A stretch of DNA of 57,579 nt from Lachnospiraceae bacterium. Lineage in GTDB: Bacteria > Bacillota > Clostridia > Lachnospirales > Lachnospiraceae. Below, one piece after another: positions 8,043 through 17,229 of the stretch (its first letter is position 1; each line of letters starts with the position of its first letter). The notes beneath the pieces were generated by a model. The model saw only the letters and a program-made list of their open reading frames with translations. It was not told where the DNA came from and made no database searches. The stretch spans positions 1 to 57,579 of the forward strand of contig JAGANQ010000005.1 in the NCBI GenBank assembly GCA_017624115.1, in the 5' to 3' direction. Both the position numbers and the translations under genes were made by a program.

Positions 8043-9817
8043 TAGGTATTCTTAGAAAATTCTGCAGACTACTGGATAAGAGACAAAAGAAAAGACTTGG
8101 TATCCTGTTTTTCATGATGCTGGTGGGAGCATACATGGAGTCACTGAGTGTTTCTTTGATGCTGCCGATGATCTCAGCCATCATGCAGCCTGACATCGTT
8201 GAAACCAATCGTTGGATAGCGGCAGTCTGCGCTTTTCTTAATATTCAGTCCTACAGGGACTTTGTTATCCTGTGTATTATTGCGCTGATACTGATTTTTG
8301 TTATCAAAGATTTGTTTTTAATCCTGCAGTATTATGCCCAGACCCGCTTCGTTTATAATAACCGGTTTGCTACGCAGTTCCGGTTGCTCCATATTTTTAT
8401 GATGCGTCCTTACGAATATTATCTGAACATCCGCTCGGGCGAGGTGATCAGGTTAATACAAACTGACGTGGACAAAGCTTATGAATTGTTCACAACCCTG
8501 TTAAGTTTTGCAACGGAATCTGTGGTGTCGGCGGCGTTAGTCGTAACGGTTTTTGTAATGGAGCCTGGCATGACTGTATTTATTGCAGCATCATTGCTTT
8601 TGATTATGCTGGTGATCACAAGGATCGTAAAACCTGTCATCCGGCGGGAAGGACAGGAGGCACATAAACATGCAGTACTGACCAATAAGTGGCTGCTCCA
8701 GGCAATCCAGGGAATAAAAGAAACCAAGGTGACACATAAGGAAGAATTCTTTGAAACCAACTATAACAAGAGTGGAAGACGCTATATAGAGGCAGAAAAA
8801 TGGCATTCTGTAATGTGGAATGTTCCACGGCTGCTGATTGAAATGATCAGTGTCTGCTCCGTGCTGGTACTGATTGCCATCATGATCCTGTGGGGGAAGG
8901 AGATTGAAACACTGATCCCCACCCTAGGCGCTTTTGCCCTGGCTGCGGTGAAGCTGTTGCCCAGTGCCAACAGGATCGTAGCCGCATTAAATGATATAGC
9001 CTATAAAGAGCCCTCTCTGAATAAGCTGCTGGAAAATCTGGATTTATTGGAAAGCAAGGTGCCGGAAAATTCGGATCCTTCGGGAAATATGGCACCGGAG
9101 GAAGGCAGCACGCAGAAAACATCAGGGCAGGAGTTTAAGGTGGAACATCAAATTGAGCTGAAGGGGATTTTCTACTCTTATCCTGGTAGTGACAAAAAAG
9201 TGCTGGAGAACGCAGACCTGGTAATCCCGGTGGGAAAATCCGCTGGTATTATGGGAACCTCCGGAGCAGGAAAAACCACGGCGGTGGACATTATGCTGGG
9301 ATTATTGCAGCCACAGAGAGGACAGGTTCTGGTGGATGGCGTGGACATTCAGGAAAACTACGTTGGATGGCTGTCTCACATTGGCTATATTCCACAGAGG
9401 ATCTTTATGCTGGATGACACCATAAGAGCCAATGTGGCGTTTGGTATAACGGAGAAGGAGATAGATGACGAAAAGGTCTGGGGGGCATTGGAAGAAGCGC
9501 AATTGGCTGAATTCGTCAGGGGACTGCCCCAGGGACTGGCAACTGCCATTGGTGAACAGGGTGTCCGTCTGTCTGGCGGACAGCGCCAGCGTATCGGAAT
9601 TGCCAGGGCACTTTACCGGGATCCGGAGGTGCTGTTTTTTGATGAGGCAACCTCTGCACTGGATAGCGAAACAGAAGCGGCAATCATGGAGTCTATTAAT
9701 GGCTTGCATGGCAGGAAAACCGTGGTGATTATCGCACACCGCCTGCAGACCATACAGGGCTGTGACCTGGTTTACCGAGTTGAGGATGGAAAGATATGGG
9801 AAACCGGAAATCAATGA
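8039..9817 (+). CDS. ABC exporter, PglK-like lipid-linked glycan flippase
   Basis: 592 residues, an ABC half-transporter with fused membrane and ATPase parts. The membrane domain spans about residues 20-320 and shows about six hydrophobic segments. The nucleotide-binding domain follows a Ser/Glu-rich linker (340-370). It has Walker A GTSGAGKTT (406-414), the signature LSGGQRQRIGIARAL (511-525) and Walker B VLFFDEATSALD (531-542). In a cluster with an initiating phosphoglycosyl transferase and glycosyltransferases, and with no Wzx, its likely role is flipping lipid-linked oligosaccharide across the membrane, as PglK does. A peptide or drug exporter cannot be excluded by motif alone. The start is GTG at 8039. 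Confidence 0.85.
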   Translation: MIGILRKFCRLLDKRQKKRLGILFFMMLVGAYMESLSVSLMLPMISAIMQPDIVETNRWIAAVCAFLNIQSYRDFVILCIIALILIFVIKDLFLILQYYAQTRFVYNNRFATQFRLLHIFMMRPYEYYLNIRSGEVIRLIQTDVDKAYELFTTLLSFATESVVSAALVVTVFVMEPGMTVFIAASLLLIMLVITRIVKPVIRREGQEAHKHAVLTNKWLLQAIQGIKETKVTHKEEFFETNYNKSGRRYIEAEKWHSVMWNVPRLLIEMISVCSVLVLIAIMILWGKEIETLIPTLGAFALAAVKLLPSANRIVAALNDIAYKEPSLNKLLENLDLLESKVPENSDPSGNMAPEEGSTQKTSGQEFKVEHQIELKGIFYSYPGSDKKVLENADLVIPVGKSAGIMGTSGAGKTTAVDIMLGLLQPQRGQVLVDGVDIQENYVGWLSHIGYIPQRIFMLDDTIRANVAFGITEKEIDDEKVWGALEEAQLAEFVRGLPQGLATAIGEQGVRLSGGQRQRIGIARALYRDPEVLFFDEATSALDSETEAAIMESINGLHGRKTVVIIAHRLQTIQGCDLVYRVEDGKIWETGNQ

Positions 9818-9858
9818 ACAGGCATCTATAGTAGGGAGAAGCCGGGATTGTGGAGAAA
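9813..9858 (+). repeat. 46-bp direct repeat, copy 1
   Basis: It spans the flippase stop codon and the ribosome site of the aminotransferase. It matches 12410-12455 at 42 of 46 positions, including the core GGCATCTATAGTAGGG and GAAGCCGGGATTG. Confidence 0.85.
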
Positions 9859-9861
9859 TAT

Positions 9862-11142
9862 ATGGAAACTAGCAGAAGAAAGTTTGAGAAAAGAGTTTGG
9901 CTGGCATCCCCTTGTATGCATGGAGATGAATTGAAATACATGAAAGAAGCCTATGAGACTAACTGGATGTCAACGGTAGGAGAAAATCTTAATGCTGTAG
10001 AAGAGCAGTTGTGCAAAAAACTAAACTGTCCGTATTGTGTTGCCCTTTCTTCCGGTACGGCAGCTTTGCATATGGCGATGAAATTGGCCGGAGAGCGGGT
10101 ATATGGAAGACCGGAGGTTGGACATGGAGTGCTGGAAGGAAAGCGGGTATTCTGTTCCGATATGACCTTTGATGCAACTGTCAATCCGATTGTATACGAA
10201 GGCGGAATACCGGTGTTTATAGATGCCGAGTACGCCACCTGGAATATGGATCCGGAAGTATTAAGAAAAGCCTTTGAGATCTATCCCGAGGTAAAGATCG
10301 TGGTTCTGGTGCATCTGTATGGTACTCCGGCAAAAATCGAGGAAATCAAGGAAATCTGCAGAGAATATGACGCGCTCATCATCGAAGATGCTGCGGAAGC
10401 GTTAAATGCCACCTACGAGGGAGGTTATGTGGGTTCCTTCGGAGATTATGGAGTGATTTCCTTTAACGGGAACAAGCTGATCACAGGAAGCTCCGGTGGA
10501 GTAATCCTTCTTCATAGCAGGGAAGATGCGGACAAAGTCCGTAAATGGACCACACAGGCCAGAGAGGAAGCTCCCTGGTATCAACATGAAGAGATTGGGT
10601 ACAACTACCGGATGAGCAATGTGATAGCAGGCGTGGTCAGAGGTCAGCTTCCCTATATACAGGATCATGCAGAACGGAAAAAAGCGATCTACGATCGCTA
10701 TCAGCAGGCTTTTCTGGAGGCGGAACTCCCGGTACATATGAATCCCTATGAGCAGGGAAAAAGTGTACCAAATTACTGGCTCAGTTGTATGTTGATAAAC
10801 AGGGAAGCGATGTGTAAGCAGGTGCGCTCTGAAAGAGAGGCTTTATTTATTACAGAGCCGGGAAAAAGCTGTCCTACAGAAATCCTGGAAGCGCTGGACG
10901 GGATCAATGCAGAGGGACGCCCTATCTGGAAACCCATGCATGCTCAACCGATCTATAAGCTCCATCCTTTTATTACCAGAAAAGGGGACGAACGGGCAAA
11001 AACCAATGCTTATATTGATAATGGCATACAAGATGTCGGAATGGATATTTTTGACCGGGGATTGTGTCTGCCAAGCGATATCAATATGATGGTGGAGCAG
11101 CAGGAGTATATTATAGAAGTGATTAAGGATTGTTTTCGTTAA
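9862..11142 (+). CDS. DegT/DnrJ/EryC1/StrS sugar aminotransferase
   Basis: A PLP enzyme that aminates a nucleotide-linked keto-sugar, as PglE does with UDP-4-keto-6-deoxy sugars. Landmarks counted from ATG 9862 are SSGTAALHMA at about 64-73 (phosphate binding), IIEDAAEALN with the PLP-contacting Asp at about 176, and the Schiff-base Lys in FNGNKLIT at about 205. From ATG 9862 it is 426 residues, slightly longer than the usual 370-400. GGAGA lies five bases before this ATG, so I prefer it to the in-frame GTG at 9850 inside the 46-bp repeat. No dehydratase to make the keto-sugar lies in the window, so that substrate must come from elsewhere. Confidence 0.88.
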   Translation: METSRRKFEKRVWLASPCMHGDELKYMKEAYETNWMSTVGENLNAVEEQLCKKLNCPYCVALSSGTAALHMAMKLAGERVYGRPEVGHGVLEGKRVFCSDMTFDATVNPIVYEGGIPVFIDAEYATWNMDPEVLRKAFEIYPEVKIVVLVHLYGTPAKIEEIKEICREYDALIIEDAAEALNATYEGGYVGSFGDYGVISFNGNKLITGSSGGVILLHSREDADKVRKWTTQAREEAPWYQHEEIGYNYRMSNVIAGVVRGQLPYIQDHAERKKAIYDRYQQAFLEAELPVHMNPYEQGKSVPNYWLSCMLINREAMCKQVRSEREALFITEPGKSCPTEILEALDGINAEGRPIWKPMHAQPIYKLHPFITRKGDERAKTNAYIDNGIQDVGMDIFDRGLCLPSDINMMVEQQEYIIEVIKDCFR

Positions 11143-11291
11143 TGTAGAGTACTAGGCATCAGGTACAAATATATTTTTTTAATTCGTAAATCACGAACAA
11201 GAAAATGATGATCGATAAAGGGAAGCTTGTTTCAGAGACATTATTGGCTTTGGAAATTTCCTTTTCAAAAAGAATAAGGAGAAGTTGAATT

Positions 11292-12326
11292 GTGATTAGT
11301 GTAATAGTTCCGATATTCAATGTTGAACCATATCTTGAGGAAGCAATAGAAAGCGTGCTTCATCAAACCTACACGGATCTGGAGATCATTTTGGTGGATG
11401 ATGGCTCCACCGATGGCTCCGGGGAGATATGCGACAGATATCAGAAAAAAGATAGCCGTATAAAGGTTATTCATCAAGAGAACAGAGGTCTAAGTGCCGC
11501 AAGAAATGCGGGGATTGATATCTGCAAGGGCGAGATGATTGCTTTTCTTGATTCGGATGACGCTTTGTGTAAGGATATGCTCCAAAAAATGTCTGATGCG
11601 ATGTTGAAATCCGGAGCAGACATTGTAGAGTGCGATTTTGCCTCGTATAAGGGCGTTCATTATATGGATCCGCAAAAGATTGAGAAAAAAAAGAAATGCA
11701 CCTCTCCGGAAGTGAACCGAACGGGTCTTTACCAAAAGCGGGAGGCCTTTCCGATGAAGTTGTACGGGAAGATAACACCAAATGTATGTAATAAACTCTA
11801 TAATCGCAAGATTTGGAACAGTATTCGATTTCACGAAGGGCACAACTTCGAGGATCTTAATATTAGCCTGCCATTATTAGGAGAAGCAGAAAGTATCTAT
11901 ATTCTTGACGAGCCTCTCGTCATGCGCCGAATAAGGTCAGGAAGCATTACTACAACGCATACATTCGAGAATATAAGAGACCTGCAACTTGCCTATATAC
12001 ATTGTTTCGAGTATATTCAGTCTCATTCCCCGGAATATTTTGATGAGAAGGATCTGAGCTTTGCTTTGACAGAAAGATATACTACGCTGCTGGGACAATA
12101 CTACTACATATGTTCTTGCCACAGGATTCCTGAAAAGAAGAAATGCATCGCTCTTCTGAGAAAATACATCTTTGATGTAAAAAACAGAATAGATATTAGG
12201 GAATGCAATTGGAGGGTACAGGCTGCATCATTTATATATTCTTTCGTACCGTCCTATATTTCGGGAATGATATACCGAATTTATAGACCGCTCAGAGGGT
12301 TTATGCTGAAGGTGACTTTTCGATGA
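11292..12326 (+). CDS. Family 2 glycosyltransferase (EpsJ-like)
   Basis: 344 residues with a GT-A fold. It starts with strand MISVIVPIFNVEPYLEEAIE, has a nucleotide-binding VDDGSTDGSG (35-44) and a metal-binding DSDD (87-90). The C-terminal third is basic and probably sits on the membrane. It starts at GTG after AAGGAGAAGTTGAATT. It is predicted to add one sugar from a nucleotide donor to the lipid-linked chain on the cytoplasmic side. Donor and linkage cannot be read from sequence. The 149 bases before it hold no clear promoter. Confidence 0.88.
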   Translation: MISVIVPIFNVEPYLEEAIESVLHQTYTDLEIILVDDGSTDGSGEICDRYQKKDSRIKVIHQENRGLSAARNAGIDICKGEMIAFLDSDDALCKDMLQKMSDAMLKSGADIVECDFASYKGVHYMDPQKIEKKKKCTSPEVNRTGLYQKREAFPMKLYGKITPNVCNKLYNRKIWNSIRFHEGHNFEDLNISLPLLGEAESIYILDEPLVMRRIRSGSITTTHTFENIRDLQLAYIHCFEYIQSHSPEYFDEKDLSFALTERYTTLLGQYYYICSCHRIPEKKKCIALLRKYIFDVKNRIDIRECNWRVQAASFIYSFVPSYISGMIYRIYRPLRGFMLKVTFR

Positions 12327-12409
12327 AACGTGCTATTTAAAAAAATTTCATTTAATTTTTCATTAAAATCATTACAACTTGCCCCATCATTCGGAACAGT
12401 GTGTGAGGA

Positions 12410-12455
12410 AATGAAAAGGCATCTATAGTAGGGGGAAGCCGGGATTGCGGAGGAA
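12410..12455 (+). repeat. 46-bp direct repeat, copy 2
   Basis: Second copy of the sequence at 9813-9858 with four substitutions, placed immediately before the phosphoglycosyl transferase gene. Both copies carry the ribosome-binding region of the gene behind them. Confidence 0.85.
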
Positions 12456-12467
12456 TTGTTTACGTTA

Positions 12468-13172
12468 ATGTATAGAAAATATATAAAGCGTTTATTAGAT
12501 ATTGTTTTATCGCTGGTTATGATCGTAGTATTGTTGCCGGTTTATCTTATATTGATCTTAGTAGGTTCGGTTAAGATGAAAGGGAATCCTTTCTTCATCC
12601 AGCCGCGACCCGGCATGGTGGATCCAAAGACCGGGCAGGAACGTATCTATCGCATGATCAAGTTTCGAAGTATGACGTGCGAATGCGATCAGGATGGTAA
12701 ACTTTTGCCGGATGAACAACGTTTGACAAAGTATGGGATGTTTATAAGGAAAACAAGTCTGGACGAGCTTCCGGAATTTTTTCAGGTGTTTACCGGAAAG
12801 ATGTCTTTGGTGGGACCACGACCACAGCTGGTTCGTGACATGGTCTTTATGACAGAAGAACAGCGCAGACGTCATCTGGTTCGTCCGGGGATTACGGGAC
12901 TTGCCCAGATCAATGGAAGAAACTGTATCAAATGGGAAGATAAACTGGCATATGATATGGAGTATGTGAATCATATGTCGCTTTTGCAGGATCTAAAGAT
13001 CATGCTCATAACTGTGGTCAAGATCTTCAAGACGGAAAGCATCAGTTATGAAGGCATGGTGGCAGAGGATTTTGGGGATTATCTGTTGAGATGCGGGCAA
13101 GTAACGAGAGAAGAGTACGACAATAGACAAAAGCAGGCGGAAGAATTATTGAGAACGAGCGGATCGGTATAG
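12468..13172 (+). CDS. PglC-type initiating phosphoglycosyl transferase
   Basis: A monotopic enzyme that transfers a sugar 1-phosphate from a UDP-sugar to undecaprenyl phosphate, the first committed step of glycan assembly. An N-terminal hydrophobic re-entrant segment (KRLLDIVLSLVMIVVLLPVY) is followed by the conserved MIKFRSMT, the catalytic Asp-Glu in TSLDELPEF and the SLVGPRP motif. About 234 residues is the size of small PglC/EpsL enzymes without extra N-terminal helices. I prefer ATG 12468, where the family's MYRKYIKRLLD start falls. GGAGGA lies 13 bases before it, rather long, and an in-frame TTG at 12456 is too close to that site. Confidence 0.9.
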   Translation: MYRKYIKRLLDIVLSLVMIVVLLPVYLILILVGSVKMKGNPFFIQPRPGMVDPKTGQERIYRMIKFRSMTCECDQDGKLLPDEQRLTKYGMFIRKTSLDELPEFFQVFTGKMSLVGPRPQLVRDMVFMTEEQRRRHLVRPGITGLAQINGRNCIKWEDKLAYDMEYVNHMSLLQDLKIMLITVVKIFKTESISYEGMVAEDFGDYLLRCGQVTREEYDNRQKQAEELLRTSGSV

Positions 13173-13266
13173 TATAGAGAAGGCTGGTTTTGTAAAATGT
13201 GGTACAGTTCAGAAAAATAAGTATACAAAACGATATTATAGAACAATGCAGGAGTGAGTAAGTAAC

Positions 13267-14100
13267 ATGAAAATGGATGGCTGGCAATATTATAACCATG
13301 CAGCAATCCCGTCGGTGGCTCCGCATGAGGGGCCGAATTTAGAACCCATATTGGATGGCAGCATTTGGAAACTGGATGGGAAACCGCTGCTGGCAAGGTG
13401 GACGACGAATTGGGATTGCGGATATGAAACCCAATGGTGGTATGTGATTAAGGATACGCCGTTCGATATCTCTGCGTTGAAAAGTAATTACCGGTATAAG
13501 ATAAATAAGGGAAAGCGATATTTTGACGTAAAAAGGATTGATCCAAATCAGTATCGGGAAGAGATATATAATGTGACTGCAGAAGCATACAAGGGTTATC
13601 CTTCAAAGTACAGACCACATATTGCTCACGATAGATTTGTTTCTTCCATTGATGACTGGGAGAGATACACAGTATATGCAGGGTTTTGTAAAGATACCGG
13701 AGTAATGTCGGGATATGCTTTGTTACAATGTGAAGACAGTCATATTGCGTTATCTGTGGTAAGAACCATTCCCGAATACGAGCGATTGCAGATCAATGCA
13801 GCGCTCGTATATGGGATATTAGCGGAATACAGCGGTTTTCTTGAAAAAGGGTATATATGTGATGGAAGCAGGAATATCAATCATGAAACGGCCTTTCAGG
13901 ATTATTTAGAAAAGTATTTCGGTTTTCGTAAGGCATATTGTAATCTTCATATTCAATATAATTCCAAAATCAAGCCGTTGATAAAGCTGTTGTATCCCAT
14001 GAGAAGGGTTCTAAAAAAACTGGATTTATTTCATCTGGTTCATCAGGCTAACGGTGTGCTAAAAATGGAAGAGATCATTCGGGAAAACAGCAGGAAATGA
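13267..14100 (+). CDS. FemAB/GNAT-like acyltransferase of the glycan locus
   Basis: 277 residues. The N-terminal half holds a Trp-rich region (WTTNWDCGYETQWWYVI) and a KSNYRYKINKGKRYF stretch, reminiscent of BioF2/FemAB-like GNAT folds in polysaccharide clusters. A central segment (VMSGYALLQCEDSHIALSVV) and the C-terminal DYLEKYFGFRKAYC resemble the acyl-CoA fold core. It may acylate the amino-sugar made by the aminotransferase upstream, the job PglD does in other systems by a different fold. This assignment is an inference from weak fold resemblance and gene context. Confidence 0.55.
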   Translation: MKMDGWQYYNHAAIPSVAPHEGPNLEPILDGSIWKLDGKPLLARWTTNWDCGYETQWWYVIKDTPFDISALKSNYRYKINKGKRYFDVKRIDPNQYREEIYNVTAEAYKGYPSKYRPHIAHDRFVSSIDDWERYTVYAGFCKDTGVMSGYALLQCEDSHIALSVVRTIPEYERLQINAALVYGILAEYSGFLEKGYICDGSRNINHETAFQDYLEKYFGFRKAYCNLHIQYNSKIKPLIKLLYPMRRVLKKLDLFHLVHQANGVLKMEEIIRENSRK

Positions 14101-14146
14101 TCTGATTGGTTACTATATTCATAATGAGGAGAAAGAGATAGGAAGT

Positions 14147-14986
14147 ATGGAGGAAAGTTTGCGGTTCTCCGTTTCCATGTGTGTATATGGAGGAGATGCC
14201 CCTGATAATTTCGATGCAGCCTTAAACAGTGTGATAGATCAGACTGTCCGACCAAGTGAAGTTGTGCTTACGGTCGATGGACCCGTTCCGGAAACCATTG
14301 AAGCTGTGATTGAGAAATACACGAATATTTTGCCTGATTTAGCGGTTGATTTTAAAGTGGTCTATCTTGAAAAGAACATGGGGCATGGCGAGACCAGGAG
14401 AATCGGCTTTGATCAATGCACTTGTGATTTGATTGCTTTAATGGATGCGGATGATCTTGCGGTACCGGAAAGATTTGAAAAGCAGCTGGATTATTATGCA
14501 AGGTATCCTGAGTTATCCGTTGTCGGTGGCTATATTCGGGAATTTGTCGGTACGCCGGAGAACGTTGCAGGCAAAAGGATCGTTCCGGAAACGGATAAGG
14601 AAATTAAAGAATACATGAAAAAACGCTGTCCGATGAACCAGGTTACGGTCATGTTCAGAAAAGAAGCTGTGGCTTCGGTGGGCGGTTACATTGATTGGTA
14701 TTGTGAAGAAGATTATTATCTTTGGATTCGTCTTGCTCTTGCCGGATATAAATTCGGTAATGTACAGGAAAACCTTGTAAATGTGCGTGTGGGCGAAGAA
14801 ATGTACCGGCGAAGGGGCGGCCTGAAATACTTGAAAAGCGAAGCAAGTCTACAGAAGTTTATGCTGAAGAAAAATATTATCGGTTTGGGAAGATATGTCA
14901 TCAATGTTAGTGAGCGTCTGATATTGCAGGTGTTGATACCGAATAAGCTGCGGGGATATTTGTTTCAAAAACTGGCAAGACAATAA
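14147..14986 (+). CDS. Family 2 glycosyltransferase (AmsE-like)
   Basis: 279 residues. The N-terminal strand FSVSMCVYGGDAPDNF, nucleotide-site VVLTVDGPVPE and metal-binding MDADD match the GT-A family 2 fold. The later WYCEEDYYLWIRLALAGYK block, with its acidic pair, is the acceptor/catalytic region typical of AmsE/WaaE-type enzymes. It lies 46 bases after the acyltransferase and its ATG follows GAGGAGAAAGAGATAGGAAGT. It is predicted to add one residue to the growing glycan. The sugar is unknown. Confidence 0.88.
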   Translation: MEESLRFSVSMCVYGGDAPDNFDAALNSVIDQTVRPSEVVLTVDGPVPETIEAVIEKYTNILPDLAVDFKVVYLEKNMGHGETRRIGFDQCTCDLIALMDADDLAVPERFEKQLDYYARYPELSVVGGYIREFVGTPENVAGKRIVPETDKEIKEYMKKRCPMNQVTVMFRKEAVASVGGYIDWYCEEDYYLWIRLALAGYKFGNVQENLVNVRVGEEMYRRRGGLKYLKSEASLQKFMLKKNIIGLGRYVINVSERLILQVLIPNKLRGYLFQKLARQ

Positions 14987-15027
14987 GACATGGGGATTGT
15001 GAATGATCATAAAGGAGGACACAGAGA

Positions 15028-16008
15028 GTGGATCTGGTATCTGTTATTGTCCCGGTATACAATAGTGAGAAATATATAAACAGGTGTGTTGAGTCAATAC
15101 TGGATCAGACGTATCAGAATCTGGAGATTATTTTGGTGGATGACGGATCTGCAGACAAGAGCGGGAAAATCTGCGATAGTTATACCGATTCAAGGGTAAA
15201 GGTCATTCACCAGAGAAATCAGGGCGTATCCGTGGCAAGAAACTCCGGAATAGACGAAGCCAAAGGGGAATGGATCTGTTTTATTGATAGCGACGATTAT
15301 GTTTCAACTGATTATATAGAATATTTACTCGGTCTGTGTAAAAAGCACAGTTTACTGGTAGCGCAGTGCAGAACTGTCCGCGGAACGGATAGTAATTATT
15401 CGTTTCCAAACGAAAAGCCGAATGAAAAGGTGTGGGAAATAGGAGATTTATATGAGTCACCCAATAGGGACTTTAGAGGCATTGTTTGCGGTAAAATATT
15501 TCACATTTCAATATTTGATAATCTGAGATTCTGGACGGGAAAAAGGATAGCAGAGGATGAAGATGTTGCATTTAAAGCCGTATATAAAGCTCGCAGAATA
15601 GTGATCGGCAACAGACATTTGTATTATTATTTCATGTCTCAGGAAAGTGCGACAAGAACAAAAAGTACAGCAGTAAATTTTGATTTTGTTGAGATTTATG
15701 AGAATAGGATTAGATTTTTAGAAGAATATCAAGAGATCAGACTCATTGAGATCACAAAAAAAGAATTATGTATAAGGTTGATGATGTATTACATTGAAGC
15801 AAAAAGAAAAAGATCACCGGGTAAAGATAAGGAGAGGTTGATAAAGAACTTCAAACAGTACTACGGTGAGATTAAACATGCATCTTTTCCCAAGAAGGAA
15901 AGCTATGCATTGAAGCTGTTTCGAATGATGCCGGACCCGTTTTCCTTCCTGGAAAATCATGTGGGGATTATTGCAAAGAATAAGATGGCGAGAGAGAAGA
16001 AAATATGA
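15028..16008 (+). CDS. Family 2 glycosyltransferase
   Basis: 326 residues starting at GTG behind AAAGGAGGACACAGAGA. N-terminal VSVIVPVYNSEKYINRCVES, VDDGSADKSG and the metal site IDSDD place it in GT2. The C-terminal region is basic. Its TGA overlaps the ATG of the next glycosyltransferase by four bases, so the pair is translationally coupled. The first 100 residues resemble those of the enzyme at 11292, suggesting paralogs. Confidence 0.88.
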   Translation: MDLVSVIVPVYNSEKYINRCVESILDQTYQNLEIILVDDGSADKSGKICDSYTDSRVKVIHQRNQGVSVARNSGIDEAKGEWICFIDSDDYVSTDYIEYLLGLCKKHSLLVAQCRTVRGTDSNYSFPNEKPNEKVWEIGDLYESPNRDFRGIVCGKIFHISIFDNLRFWTGKRIAEDEDVAFKAVYKARRIVIGNRHLYYYFMSQESATRTKSTAVNFDFVEIYENRIRFLEEYQEIRLIEITKKELCIRLMMYYIEAKRKRSPGKDKERLIKNFKQYYGEIKHASFPKKESYALKLFRMMPDPFSFLENHVGIIAKNKMAREKKI

Positions 16009-17027
16009 AATGGAGGAAGGAGAAGGTGGGGATAGATATTACGATCATTGTGCCGGTTTATAAGGTAGAACAATATATCCGTGCAAATGCAGAATCCTTA
16101 ATAGCACTAAAAAATCCCAATATAGAGATCCTTTACATTGATGATGGTAGTCCGGATCAAAGCGTTGCGATCCTTGAGGAATATCAAAAAACGGATAATC
16201 GGATCAGGATCATCAGGCAGCAGCACCATGGAGCCAGTGTGGCTCGAAACCGGGGTATTTCTGAGGCAAGAGGAAAATGGATCCTTTTTGTTGACGGGGA
16301 CGATTGGATCGATCCCACACTGACAGAAGAGTTAATATGTGAAGCAAATGATGAAAATGACATTGTGTGGGGAACCTATGAGGAAGTAGATTGTACAGGA
16401 AAAGTGGAGTGGCAGCAGGAAGTATTCCCTTGCCTGCGTGGAGTAACGCGGGATGGTATTACCTGGATGAGAGAAGGAAAGGTTGCCTGTATGCCATGGC
16501 TATATCTTTTTCGGACACAGTTGCTTCGGAATAGCGGAGTGATTTTTCCGGAAGGTTTTCTGCACGAAGACGAGGAGTTTATTCCGGAAGTGTTTTATTA
16601 TGCGAAAAAAGTGAAATATACAGGGATTCCCTTTTATAAATATGTTATTCGTCCGGGTTCTGCTATGAGAACCGCGGATGTAAATAGAGCCAGAGATCTG
16701 ATCCGGATTGCAGAGCATATTGAAAGGTTTGCAAAGGAAAAGGTAAATCATATAGAATATAAAGAGTTTTTAAAAACGGAAAGAGGAAGAATCTGTGCGC
16801 AGGCGTTGCATGCGGCAATCTTAGATGATATTAGCCTACAGTTTGTTTTTAAAGATAATGAGGAATTAAGATCTATAGCAATACGATATTTAGTTAACAG
16901 TTCACGCAAACGGGACAAGATGGCGGGAATGTTGCTCATGTTTCGTATGTGGGGGCTTTATGCGAAAATGTACCGATGGTATAGTAACCGCAGGAATAGA
17001 AAACAGAAGAGAAAGATTTCGGTATGA
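16005..17027 (+). CDS. Family 2 glycosyltransferase, last gene of the glycan operon
   Basis: 340 residues. ITIIVPVYKVEQYI, a nucleotide-site IDDGSPDQSV and a metal site VDGDDW identify a GT2 enzyme. Compared with its neighbours, DSDD is replaced by DGDD, which still keeps the acidic residues. The ATG overlaps the preceding stop codon. A downstream GTG (16027) would also start close to the first strand. It ends the run of glycan genes, and a long inverted repeat follows at 17150-17229. Confidence 0.87.
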   Translation: MKWRKEKVGIDITIIVPVYKVEQYIRANAESLIALKNPNIEILYIDDGSPDQSVAILEEYQKTDNRIRIIRQQHHGASVARNRGISEARGKWILFVDGDDWIDPTLTEELICEANDENDIVWGTYEEVDCTGKVEWQQEVFPCLRGVTRDGITWMREGKVACMPWLYLFRTQLLRNSGVIFPEGFLHEDEEFIPEVFYYAKKVKYTGIPFYKYVIRPGSAMRTADVNRARDLIRIAEHIERFAKEKVNHIEYKEFLKTERGRICAQALHAAILDDISLQFVFKDNEELRSIAIRYLVNSSRKRDKMAGMLLMFRMWGLYAKMYRWYSNRRNRKQKRKISV

Positions 17028-17149
17028 CACAAAAGGAAATCATATCTGTGACCGGATAACTATGAAAAAATTGTATTTTCAATGGATAGAAATTATATCA
17101 ATTCCTATGACGGAATTAAGTCCTTGAATTTGATTGATTGGCTGACGTG

Positions 17150-17229
17150 AAAAGAAGTGGCAATTTCCTTTCTGACAGAATACTTTACTATAAAGAATTC
17201 TATTGAGGGGAAGCTATGCCACTTCTTTT
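17150..17229 (+). repeat. 13-bp perfect inverted repeat enclosing the ytaF start
   Basis: AAAAGAAGTGGCA (17150-17162) is the exact reverse complement of TGCCACTTCTTTT (17217-17229). The right arm begins inside the ATG of the ytaF-like gene, and the 54-base loop contains its ribosome site. It may end the glycan operon, limit ytaF translation, or both. Confidence 0.7.
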
